Part shown: positions 7,351 through 12,942 of the stretch, piece by piece
Position numbering within the stretch: position 1 is the first letter of the stretch
Layout of the letters: every line of letters starts with the position of its first letter
NCBI GenBank assembly: GCA_946621875.1
Contig: CAMOOX010000034.1
Span: forward strand, 1 to 14,330
Length of the DNA: 14,330 nucleotides
Direction: 5' to 3'
Source of the DNA: UBA1738 sp003453455
GTDB lineage: Bacteria; Bacillota; Clostridia; UBA1381
Made by a program: the position numbers and the translations under genes
Notes under the pieces: generated by a model
Database searches by the model: none
The model's input: only the letters and a program-made list of their open reading frames with translations
What the model was told of the DNA's origin: nothing

Positions 7351-7376
7351 TTTACATAATAATCATATTATGTAAA
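7351..7376. repeat. 26-bp palindrome upstream of cotJ (11-bp arms)
   Basis: TTTACATAATA (7351-7361) and TATTATGTAAA (7366-7376) are exact reverse complements around ATCA. It lies after the transporter terminator and covers the putative -35 of the cotJ promoter, so a dimeric repressor or activator binding there could control cotJ. The centre spacing does not match a standard Fur/PerR 7-1-7 box. An A/T-only hairpin with no function is also possible. Confidence 0.6.
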
Positions 7377-7390
7377 CAAAGGCATATGCC
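7363..7390 (+). promoter_or_regulatory. Possible SigE-type promoter of cotJABC
   Basis: TCATATT (7363-7369) matches the mother-cell SigE -35 element. CATATGCC (7383-7390), 13 nt on, is a partial match to the -10 pattern CATACAhT. The cotJ operon of Bacillus is SigE-dependent, which makes this reasonable, but the -10 is imperfect. A start near 7395 would put the structured leader at the 5' end of the mRNA. Confidence 0.35.
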
Positions 7391-7393
7391 TCT

Positions 7394-7446
7394 TATACTC
7401 CCCTTATCGCCCACACGGGGAAGTATATGCAATAATAGCTGTGGGC
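7394..7446 (+). promoter_or_regulatory. Possible pseudoknotted mRNA leader of cotJA
   Basis: TATACTCCCC (7394-7403) pairs with GGGGAAGTATA (7417-7427) in a 10-bp stem with one bulged A. Inside its 13-nt loop, GCCCACA (7409-7415) is exactly complementary to TGTGGGC (7440-7446). Together these make an H-type pseudoknot. The last paired base is immediately followed by AGAAAGG (7447-7453), the likely ribosome site of cotJA. Structured leaders placed this way often control translation (riboswitch or protein-binding leader). I do not recognise a known class, and covariation evidence is lacking. Confidence 0.4.
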
Positions 7447-7465
7447 AGAAAGGCTATAAAATTTT

Positions 7466-7636
7466 ATGGAAAATTCAAATTATTGCGGCTGCGTGGGCTA
7501 CGGATATGTCCCCATCCAGCAGTTAAAATCCGTTTATAGTCCTGCCGAGGCACTTTGCCAGGGGTCAATTTTCCCTGAGCTTGTGCTAACGATAGAGGAA
7601 TACGGAAAAATTTGTAAGAGCGGAGGAAAAGCATAA
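7466..7636 (+). CDS. cotJA: Spore coat associated protein CotJA
   Basis: The 56-residue protein carries the CotJA signature around YGYVPIQQLKSVYSPAEAL, CQGSIFPELVLTIEEYGKIC. CotJA is a small coat component encoded with CotJB and CotJC and needed, in Bacillus, for CotJC to enter the coat. The N-terminus is short and Cys-containing (MENSNYCGCVG). An in-frame stop at 7457-7459 fixes ATG 7466 as the first possible ATG start. The best ribosome site, AGAAAGG, is 12 nt away, longer than usual, and directly follows the possible pseudoknot. Its stop overlaps the cotJB start (TAATG), so the genes are translationally coupled. Confidence 0.85.
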   Translation: MENSNYCGCVGYGYVPIQQLKSVYSPAEALCQGSIFPELVLTIEEYGKICKSGGKA

Positions 7637-7890
7637 TGGACAGAAATGAGTTAAAGCTTGAAATTCAGAGATATTGCTTTGCCGCACACGATATGCAGCT
7701 TTTTTTGGATACACATCCTAAGGACGAAAAGGCGTTTGCACTTTTTGTATCACTCACAAAAAAAGCAAAGGAACTAAAAAAAGAATATGTGAAAAAATAC
7801 GGCCCTCTTGCTGTATCCGATACAGCAGAATCCGATTGCTATGATTGGATTTGTGACCCTTGGCCATGGGAAAAAGGAGGTAATGCATAA
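7636..7890 (+). CDS. cotJB: Spore coat protein CotJB
   Basis: The 84-residue protein matches the CotJB family: a helical N-terminal half with IQRYCFAAHDMQLFLDTHP (about 10-28), then AFALFVSLTKKAKELKKEYVKKYGPL, and a terminal YDWICDPWPWEKGG. The aromatic DWxxDPWPW ending is typical of the family. It lacks a signal peptide or membrane segment, fitting mother-cell synthesis. Its exact role is unknown. The start is preceded by GCGGAGGAAAAG. It overlaps cotJA at the start and cotJC at the end, each through TAATG, so the three proteins are likely made in fixed ratio. Confidence 0.92.
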   Translation: MDRNELKLEIQRYCFAAHDMQLFLDTHPKDEKAFALFVSLTKKAKELKKEYVKKYGPLAVSDTAESDCYDWICDPWPWEKGGNA

Positions 7891-8480
7891 TGTTTTCGTA
7901 CGATAAATTTTTGCAATTTCCTATAAAGCTGAAAAACAAAAATCCGAAACTTGCGACAATCATCGCGACACAGTACGGCGGGCCTCACGGTGAGCTTGGC
8001 GCATCACTTCGGTATCTTTCACAAAGATATGTTATGCCCGATGAGGTCAGCAAATCGCTATTAACAGATATCGGTACGGAGGAGCTTGGTCACCTTGAAA
8101 TGGTTGGAACGCTTGTTTATCAGCTTTCCGGCGGCACAAGCGGAAAAGACTGGCTCGCCGGCAATTCCGCAGAATACTATGCCGATAACGGCGCGTCAGT
8201 ATTTCCACAAAACGCACAAGGCTCGCCCTTTACGGCAGCATCTATTGCCGTTACAGGCGACCCGATAACAAATCTTTTTGAAGATTTGGCGGCGGAGCAA
8301 AAGGCGCGCGCGGTCTATGACAACATTTTAAGACTTTCCGACGACCCTGACGTAAACGAGGTTATAAAATTCCTGCGCCAGCGTGAAGTAACGCACTTCC
8401 AGCGTTTTGGCGAGGCTCTTGACAGACTTCAAAATTTAAAGGATAAGAAGATTTATCCGGCAAGTATGACAAAACAGTAA
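7890..8480 (+). CDS. cotJC: Spore coat CotJC, manganese catalase family
   Basis: This is a 196-residue ferritin-like four-helix protein of the manganese catalase family, deposited in the spore coat. The family's di-manganese ligands can be placed: Glu35 (GPHGELGASLRYL), Glu65 and His68 (TEELGHLEM), Glu136 (AAEQKAR) and His169 (REVTHFQRF). All are present, so peroxide-dismutating activity is plausible, although activity of spore CotJC proteins varies. It is shorter than soluble Mn-catalases, as usual for CotJC, because it lacks the long C-terminal tail. The start has AAAGGAGG 9 nt upstream and overlaps cotJB. A strong terminator follows, ending the cotJABC operon. Confidence 0.95.
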   Translation: MFSYDKFLQFPIKLKNKNPKLATIIATQYGGPHGELGASLRYLSQRYVMPDEVSKSLLTDIGTEELGHLEMVGTLVYQLSGGTSGKDWLAGNSAEYYADNGASVFPQNAQGSPFTAASIAVTGDPITNLFEDLAAEQKARAVYDNILRLSDDPDVNEVIKFLRQREVTHFQRFGEALDRLQNLKDKKIYPASMTKQ

Positions 8481-8482
8481 AG

Positions 8483-8521
8483 ATTTTCCTCTGCTGCCAA
8501 ATGGTGGCAGAGGAAAATTTT
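8483..8521 (+). terminator. Intrinsic terminator of cotJABC
   Basis: ATTTTCCTCTGC (8483-8494) pairs with GCAGAGGAAAAT (8507-8518). The stem extends inward through two G-T wobbles and CC/GG to an AAAT loop, giving a 16-bp stem, followed by a short T run (8518-8521). Confidence 0.8.
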
Positions 8522-8530
8522 AAAAATAAA

Positions 8531-8559
8531 TTGACTAAAAATTTTTATCGCAGTATAAT
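8531..8559 (+). promoter_or_regulatory. SigA-type promoter of the polysaccharide deacetylase gene
   Basis: TTGACT (8531-8536), a 17-nt spacer and TATAAT (8554-8559) differ from consensus at one base. The expected start is near 8566, about 25 nt before the GTG start codon. The gene therefore looks vegetatively expressed even though it sits between sporulation genes. Confidence 0.85.
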
Positions 8560-8590
8560 ATATGTAGAAAATGTCAAATGAGGTGGTTTT

Positions 8591-9574
8591 GTGCGCTTTT
8601 TATCCTTTATTTTTGCTATTATTGTTTCGATTTCTTCTGTTCCCTCGGCTTTTGCAGAAAACTATGTGACTATGTATGCCTCTGACGGCAGAACGCTGTC
8701 GGTTGCAGAAAGCGAGGTTGCACTTTACGGAAGCGTTGGCTGGTATGAACACATATATGATGTCGTCGTTTCTATGTATGATAAAGACGGCGTTTTGCAT
8801 ACCGTTTACACAGATGACGCTTTGCAAAAGTTAAAAGAGGGATATACATACGCAAAAAGCGAAACTACCGAGCTTATGTTTTCAGATGATGGGCGATTTA
8901 TTTATGTCCCCCATGCGCAGGTCGGCGCATATATGAGCGTAAACTGGTATCGTGGCGGTGGAAAGCTTGACCCCTCGCGCCCAATGGTTGCCATTACATA
9001 TGATGACGGCCCTGCAAGATATACCGACTCCATTTTGGACTGTCTTGAAAAATACGGTGCACGCGCGACATTTTTTGTTCAGGGACAAAGTGTTCCGAAA
9101 TATCCGGGAGCTGTAAAACGCGCAGTTTCAATAGGCTGCGAAATAGGAAATCATACCCAAAATCACGCAAACTTGTCAAAACTCAATAGCTCTGAAATTT
9201 CTGCACAGCTTACCGATACAAACAATGCAGTTTATAATATTACAGGCGTTTATCCAAAGCTTTTCCGCCCGCCCTACGGCGCATATAATAAGACGGTTTT
9301 AGAGGCGGCAAAAATGCCTGCAATTATGTGGTCAGTTGATACTCTCGACTGGAAAACACGAAATGCCGCTAAAACTCTTGAAAGCGTGAAAAAATCGGTA
9401 CGCGACGGCTCAATTATTCTTATGCACGACATTCACGCACCTACCGCCGAGGCGGCTGAAAGTGTTATTAAATACCTGTTAAAACAAGGCTATCAGTTAG
9501 TCACCGTAAGCGAGCTTTTAGACGCAAGATGCGGCGGCGCAGCGGCAGGAAAAGCATATGGGAACGGATATTGA
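8591..9574 (+). CDS. Secreted polysaccharide deacetylase (NodB domain) with three 34-residue repeats
   Basis: The 327-residue exported protein has a signal peptide (about 1-22, ending SAFA). Three repeats begin at Met28, Met62 and Met96, each opening M-Y/F-x-x-D-G with Val ten residues in and an aromatic G/N-W/Y cluster near position 23. The NodB carbohydrate esterase-4 domain (about 131-315) follows. Its five motifs are visible: TYDDGP (Asp138-Asp139), the metal-binding HTQNH (His188, His192), RPPYG (226-230), WSVDTLDW (247-254) and LMHDIH (277-282). Such enzymes remove N-acetyl groups from peptidoglycan or related glycans. The substrate is unknown, and the repeats may bind the cell wall. 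The start is GTG with AGGTGG 4 nt upstream. It is monocistronic, with its own promoter and terminator. Confidence 0.93.
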   Translation: MRFLSFIFAIIVSISSVPSAFAENYVTMYASDGRTLSVAESEVALYGSVGWYEHIYDVVVSMYDKDGVLHTVYTDDALQKLKEGYTYAKSETTELMFSDDGRFIYVPHAQVGAYMSVNWYRGGGKLDPSRPMVAITYDDGPARYTDSILDCLEKYGARATFFVQGQSVPKYPGAVKRAVSIGCEIGNHTQNHANLSKLNSSEISAQLTDTNNAVYNITGVYPKLFRPPYGAYNKTVLEAAKMPAIMWSVDTLDWKTRNAAKTLESVKKSVRDGSIILMHDIHAPTAEAAESVIKYLLKQGYQLVTVSELLDARCGGAAAGKAYGNGY

Positions 9575-9591
9575 TTTTGTATAAAAATAGT

Positions 9592-9626
9592 CCCGAAAAT
9601 CAAATGATTTTCGGGATTTTAATTTT
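9592..9626. terminator. Intrinsic terminator between convergent genes
   Basis: CCCGAAAATCA (9592-9602) and TGATTTTCGGG (9605-9615) form a near-perfect stem, followed on the plus strand by ATTTTAATTTT. It ends the deacetylase gene and lies 8 nt beyond the stop of the convergent gene on the minus strand. It could serve both, although the minus-side T run is weaker. Confidence 0.8.
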
Positions 9627-9633
9627 GTCACTT

Positions 9634-10326
9634 TTACTGATACAATCCCAGTTCGCCAATTAGAATATTCTCCCTCATATTCTCTGTTGCTATTATTTGT
9701 AAATCATTACAGCCTGTGATGTTTATGTCAAGAGGAATAGGTGCTGTTGTTTTGTCTATTTCAGGTGAAGTATAAACTGTTTTTCCATCAGTTTTTATTA
9801 TAATTTGAGTTGTATAGCTTTCTGAACACCCCTTGCAAACATAAATTGTTCCTTTTAAACGAGAATATTTATAGTTACACAGATATTCAAAAGTGACATC
9901 ATCATATACAGGATATATTGCTCTACTGTAACTATTTCCATAATTATCACTCAATGCACTACTTCTTGCATTCCACCAATGAAGCCCTATGCTATCATCT
10001 GCTGTCAATTCCTTTGATGCATAGTCCAAAGTCCCATTCATACTGCCTAAATATACTGTAAAATTTGGACCATCCCAATAAACCTCTTTGCCAAAAGCAT
10101 TGGCAACTGCTCTTACGGGCAGATATGTTGTTCCGTTATAAATAATCGGTTCAACGACATTTCCATTAGCGTCTGTCGGGTTAATCTTCTGCCCGTCAAC
10201 AACTATTTTTACACCATCGGTCAAAACATTATACAACGTTGTTGTATTTGCTGCATAAACCACTCCGCAAAGCAGTACCGCCGCACTAATAACTCCCAAA
10301 AAATATCCCTTTAACTTGTTTCTCAT
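9634..10326 (-). CDS. Exported stalk-domain plus NPCBM-like protein
   Basis: The 230-residue protein starts with a signal peptide or anchor (about 1-26, GVISAAVLLCGVVYAA). Residues about 35-97 resemble the copper amine oxidase N-terminal (stalk) domain common in secreted clostridial proteins, with IVVDGQKI, GTTYLPVRAVANAFGKEVYW and the closing TVYLG. No enzyme domain follows. Residues about 115-230 look like an NPCBM-type beta-sandwich: FEYLCNYKYSRLKGTIYV, IIIKTDGKTVYTSPEI, then a GCNDLQIIA strand and the terminal IGELGLY. Such modules are putative carbohydrate binders, so a cell-wall or glycan-binding role is likely but inferred. The start is ATG 10326 with AAAGGAAT upstream. It follows the CHAP-like gene by 30 nt and is probably in the same mRNA. 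Confidence 0.78.
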   Translation of the reverse strand: MRNKLKGYFLGVISAAVLLCGVVYAANTTTLYNVLTDGVKIVVDGQKINPTDANGNVVEPIIYNGTTYLPVRAVANAFGKEVYWDGPNFTVYLGSMNGTLDYASKELTADDSIGLHWWNARSSALSDNYGNSYSRAIYPVYDDVTFEYLCNYKYSRLKGTIYVCKGCSESYTTQIIIKTDGKTVYTSPEIDKTTAPIPLDINITGCNDLQIIATENMRENILIGELGLYQ

Positions 10327-10356
10327 ATTTGTTCATTCCTTTCTTATCCACAGAAA

Positions 10357-11328
10357 TTAGTTAAAATGATATCCTTCCATGAAACGACTTCCTGTACCTA
10401 TCATATTACCGCTAATTGTGAATGTGGACTTACAAGCCTTTCCGCCAGTCCAGTTACCATGAATTACTGTGATACTGTTACCGCTTTTTGCTATACAAAC
10501 CATCCAATGTCCATACCCTCCTGCTGTCCTCCACACATGGATAGTGTCACCTACTTTTATATCATTTATATTTGTATATTTAGTACCACCTTTCGGACTA
10601 TCAGCATCATATACATATTTGGCAAAATCTGCTGCATATGCCATGCATTGAGAACAATTATACGGAGAAAGATATGGCTTTCTGTTAGCCCAGTTAGTTT
10701 TCATCTTCCAACGGCTGTCGCTCATAAAATCTTCAATTCTCTTTGCGATTTCGGTGTCAGATGTAGTTAAAATTTCCTTTTTTATTTTTTCTAAATTATT
10801 AAGAGTTACATACCCTATTTTATAAGCCCTCTTAGCTGATTTTGCCTCATATATTACAGCCTTGTATCCATCATATTCTTTTTTAGGGTCAATACACCAT
10901 ACCTTATCGCCCTTTGATATACTGCTGCTACCATCAGCATATTTTACCGTAACCGAAGTCTTTGCAGATGCTATATATTCTTCGGGTGTTGTTTTATCAA
11001 ATAATGCACTCCTTTTTATGTACCCTGTACGCCTTCCCGATGATGTAGGATAGTTTACCTCAACATATGATGAGGCAATTTTATAAATGTAACAAACATC
11101 ATTTTTTGCAATATAAGCATCATATTTTTTTGACGGGTTACTAGTCCCTCTTGTTTTACAAGCGGTGTCTTGATAGACATTGATATTCTCTTGTGCTTTA
11201 AATTCAATGTATTGGCTTGAAGACGCTGTGGGATAGCTTACATTTGCCGCAAATACATGAATATTGCATAGTGTTGATAGTACTAACATTAAAGTTAATA
11301 CTGCTGATAAAACTCTTTTTAATTTCAT
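10357..11328 (-). CDS. Secreted SH3-domain CHAP-like cysteine peptidase/amidase
   Basis: The 323-residue protein has a signal peptide (about 1-28, cleavage near VFAA). Two SH3-like stretches follow: about 41-110 (NINVYQDTACKTRG to GRRTGYIKRSALF) and about 122-180 (VTVKYADGSSSISKGDKVW to YKIGYVTLNNLE). The C-terminal part (about 220-323) looks like a CHAP/NlpC-P60 papain-like domain. Probable catalytic residues are Cys228 (CSQCMAYAADFA), His274 (GYGHWMVCIA) and Asn292 (HGNWTGG). Such enzymes cut peptidoglycan peptides or amide links. I chose ATG 11328: the longer frame from 11385 would start close to the promoter -10, and AAAGGA lies about 10 nt before 11328. It is followed after 30 nt by the stalk/NPCBM gene. 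Base composition is visibly more AT-rich than in flanking genes. The exact family is less certain than the fold. Confidence 0.8.
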   Translation of the reverse strand: MKLKRVLSAVLTLMLVLSTLCNIHVFAANVSYPTASSSQYIEFKAQENINVYQDTACKTRGTSNPSKKYDAYIAKNDVCYIYKIASSYVEVNYPTSSGRRTGYIKRSALFDKTTPEEYIASAKTSVTVKYADGSSSISKGDKVWCIDPKKEYDGYKAVIYEAKSAKRAYKIGYVTLNNLEKIKKEILTTSDTEIAKRIEDFMSDSRWKMKTNWANRKPYLSPYNCSQCMAYAADFAKYVYDADSPKGGTKYTNINDIKVGDTIHVWRTAGGYGHWMVCIAKSGNSITVIHGNWTGGKACKSTFTISGNMIGTGSRFMEGYHFN

Positions 11329-11375
11329 AATAAAATTCCTTTCCGTATTTTTTTGATAAATGCATTTATACTCAC

Positions 11376-11404
11376 ATATTATCACTATAAATATTATTTG
11401 TCAA
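11376..11404 (-). promoter_or_regulatory. SigA-type promoter of the CHAP-like gene
   Basis: On the minus strand TTGACA (11404-11399), a 17-nt spacer and TAATAT (11381-11376) form a vegetative promoter with a perfect -35. The start would be near 11369, about 40 nt before the chosen ATG. Direct repeats of ACTATAAAT at 11384-11392 and 11406-11414 flank the -35 box. Confidence 0.65.
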
Positions 11405-11424
11405 TACTATAAATGTAAATTTAT
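11384..11424. repeat. Repeats in the divergent region, candidate XRE operators
   Basis: ACTATAAAT occurs at 11384-11392 and 11406-11414, 22 bp apart, about two helical turns. In addition ATAAAT (11409-11414) and ATTTAT (11419-11424) form an inverted repeat around GTAA. They surround the -35 of the leftward promoter and lie ahead of the XRE regulator gene. An operator bound by that regulator would fit, but the region is so AT-rich that chance matches are likely. Confidence 0.4.
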
Positions 11425-11494
11425 CTTTTTAGATATGATAATATAAATCGGTAGAAATAATTATACTATACTTTGTATGGGGCGGAGGGATAAA

Positions 11495-11782
11495 ATGAAT
11501 ATTGGAGATAGAATAAAGAATTTACGCTTGAAAAAGGGTATAACCGTGAACAAGCTTGCAAACCTTGCAGGCGTGTCTCAAAGTTATTTAAGAGATATTG
11601 AGCTTGGCAAAAAGCAACCAACCGTCGAATATTTGTCATACATCTGTACCGCTCTTGACATAACACTTGAAGCATTTTTTGCAAATGAAGACAATAATTT
11701 GGCAAATGAAATTAAAAATTTGAATGAACGGCAAAAAAAGGCACTCTTTGAAATGATTAAATCGTTTAAAGATGCAAAATGA
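11495..11782 (+). CDS. XRE-family HTH transcriptional regulator
   Basis: The 95-residue protein has a Cro/CI-type helix-turn-helix at about 3-60: IGDRIKNLRLKKGITVNKLA, GVSQSYLRDIELGKKQP as turn and recognition helix, then LSYICTALDITLEAFF. A short acidic and helical tail (LANEIKNLNERQKKALFEMI) may mediate dimerisation. It lacks a sensor domain. The start is ATG 11495 after GGAGGG; an in-frame ATG at 11477 lies upstream of that site. It is divergent from the exported CHAP-like/stalk pair, so it may repress them and itself. The stop codon is inside the stem of its own terminator. The layout is like SinR-type small repressors, but no target can be proven. Confidence 0.9.
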   Translation: MNIGDRIKNLRLKKGITVNKLANLAGVSQSYLRDIELGKKQPTVEYLSYICTALDITLEAFFANEDNNLANEIKNLNERQKKALFEMIKSFKDAK

Positions 11783-11802
11783 GGCGTTGCCGCCTCTTTT
11801 TT
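11781..11802. terminator. Intrinsic terminator of the XRE regulator gene
   Basis: GAGGCG (11781-11786) and CGCCTC (11791-11796) form a GC-rich 6-bp stem with a TTGC loop and six T (11797-11802). The left arm overlaps the regulator's stop codon and the T run overlaps the spoIIR stop on the other strand, so the convergent genes share almost no spacer. Confidence 0.75.
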
Positions 11803-12364
11803 ATTGCAGAAATTTCTTTATTTTCTGAAAATCCTCTACTATTTTAAACTTATATGTGACATTTTCATTTTTCAGTATTGTGCTTAAACTTTCTTCTGAA
11901 AGGCGTGCGGCAAGTTCCCTTTTTGCCTCCTCGCTCATCTCCCCTGTGACTGCCTCGGTAAAGCAAAGCGGCGGATATGCTATGCACCACCAATTTTCTC
12001 CCGCACCCTGTCCCAAAACTACATCAAGGCAAGTATATACACCCTCAGGAAGTGCGATATTTTTATAGCTTTTTTGCGGAACATACCTTTTTTTATAGCT
12101 AATCTGCGCACCATATCCCGCATTTAATTCCAACAGCTCTGTGTTTGCCGTTTCCAGAAGCTTGTTCTTGTCTAAACTGCCCAAATCAAGCAGTTTATCC
12201 CTTATATTGAGTTTTATTTGCTGGTCGAAATCGGTGTTGCTGTTTGCAATAATATGAAGCCTCAGCAAATTATCCTGCAAATTATCCTGAATTTGCTCTG
12301 TTTTCACCATTTCAAGACCAAAAAGACATAGTAAAAACACTATAAATATACCCATTTTATTCAT
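11801..12364 (-). CDS. spoIIR: Stage II sporulation protein R
   Basis: SpoIIR is made in the forespore and secreted into the septal space, where it triggers SpoIIGA to process pro-SigE in the mother cell. The 187-residue protein has an N-terminal hydrophobic segment (about 4-20, GIFIVFLLCLFGLEMV). The family signatures LLRLHIIANSNTDFDQQIKL (about 33-52) with NIRDKLLDL, and GAGENWWCIAYPPLCF (about 119-134), are clear. The C-terminus is helical and charged, as is usual. The start is ATG 12364, with AGAGGTGA 5 nt upstream. It is monocistronic, with a SigF-type promoter, matching forespore expression in known systems. It is divergent from sleB-ypeB. Confidence 0.95.
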   Translation of the reverse strand: MNKMGIFIVFLLCLFGLEMVKTEQIQDNLQDNLLRLHIIANSNTDFDQQIKLNIRDKLLDLGSLDKNKLLETANTELLELNAGYGAQISYKKRYVPQKSYKNIALPEGVYTCLDVVLGQGAGENWWCIAYPPLCFTEAVTGEMSEEAKRELAARLSEESLSTILKNENVTYKFKIVEDFQKIKKFLQ

Positions 12365-12382
12365 CTGCTCACCTCTTTAACA

Positions 12383-12412
12383 GATTCTCGCCATAAATTT
12401 CAAAACTTATAC
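12383..12412 (-). promoter_or_regulatory. SigF-type forespore promoter of spoIIR
   Basis: On the minus strand GTATA (12412-12408) matches the SigF -35 GYATA exactly. After exactly 15 nt, GGCGAGAATC (12392-12383) fits the -10 pattern GGnnAnAhTr except for the last base. SpoIIR of Bacillus is SigF-controlled, so pattern and gene agree. Confidence 0.7.
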
Positions 12413-12468
12413 ATAAAAGGTATTTTTTCGGTTATGCTAAGGGCAGAAATTTTTTAAGAGGTGATTTT

Positions 12469-12933
12469 ATGAAGCATATAAAAATCATTGTTGCCGCATT
12501 TGCGGCAGTAGCTGCCATTTCTTTTGCGGCAGTAAAATTTATGCCCACCGATACAGTTGCCGAAACACAGCGTTCTGCAAGCGATATTCAGCTTTTGGCA
12601 AGGTGCGTAAACGGCGAAGCAAGAGGCGAAATTTACGAAGGTCAGGTTGCCGTTGCGGCGGTCATTCTAAACCGCGTAAAACACCCGTCCTTTCCTAACA
12701 CAATTTCGGGCGTAATCTATCAGCCGGGTGCATTTACCGCCGTCGCAGACGGGCAGATAAATGAGCCTATCGCAGAGAATTCTACCGTTTACAAGGCGTG
12801 CGAGGACGCGATGAACGGCTGGGACCCAAGCTATGGTGCTATTTATTATTTTAATCCCGAAACCGCCACAAACAAATGGATTTGGTCGCGTCCCTTAATC
12901 ATACAAATAGGCAGACACCGTTTCTGTAAATAG
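12469..12933 (+). CDS. sleB: Spore cortex-lytic enzyme SleB-type cell wall hydrolase
   Basis: This 154-residue protein has an N-terminal hydrophobic signal or anchor (about 5-24) followed by a SleB/CwlJ catalytic domain (about 38-154). Motifs are LLARCVNGEARGE, with probable catalytic Glu50, then GQVAVAAVILNRVKHPSFP, GVIYQPGAFTAV and the terminal IGRHRF. SleB is a lytic transglycosylase that degrades muramic-lactam cortex during germination. Bacillus SleB also has an N-terminal peptidoglycan-binding domain, absent here, so the protein is near CwlJ in size. The export signal and the adjacent ypeB favour sleB. The ribosome site is AAGAGGTGA. The ypeB start follows after 9 nt. Promoter elements could not be defined with confidence. 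Confidence 0.92.
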   Translation: MKHIKIIVAAFAAVAAISFAAVKFMPTDTVAETQRSASDIQLLARCVNGEARGEIYEGQVAVAAVILNRVKHPSFPNTISGVIYQPGAFTAVADGQINEPIAENSTVYKACEDAMNGWDPSYGAIYYFNPETATNKWIWSRPLIIQIGRHRFCK

Positions 12934-12942
12934 GAGGAGTTT

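Noticed and set aside
7409..7446. Known riboswitch classes (ZTP, preQ1, fluoride, yybP-ykoY) for the cotJ leader
   Set aside because: The conserved core bases of these classes are not present as far as I can recall them; only the pseudoknot topology is similar.
10366..10770. Open frame of 134 codons on the plus strand opposite the CHAP-like gene
   Set aside because: The minus strand here encodes the conserved Cys/His/Asn catalytic region; the plus frame has low-complexity composition and no ribosome site.
12411..12449. Possible SigG or SigF promoter elements ahead of sleB (ACATA with TATGCTA, or GTATT with GGGCAGAAA)
   Set aside because: Each combination is off in spacing or in two or more key bases, or would start the mRNA at the ribosome site. 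Forespore expression is likely from the gene's role but not shown here.
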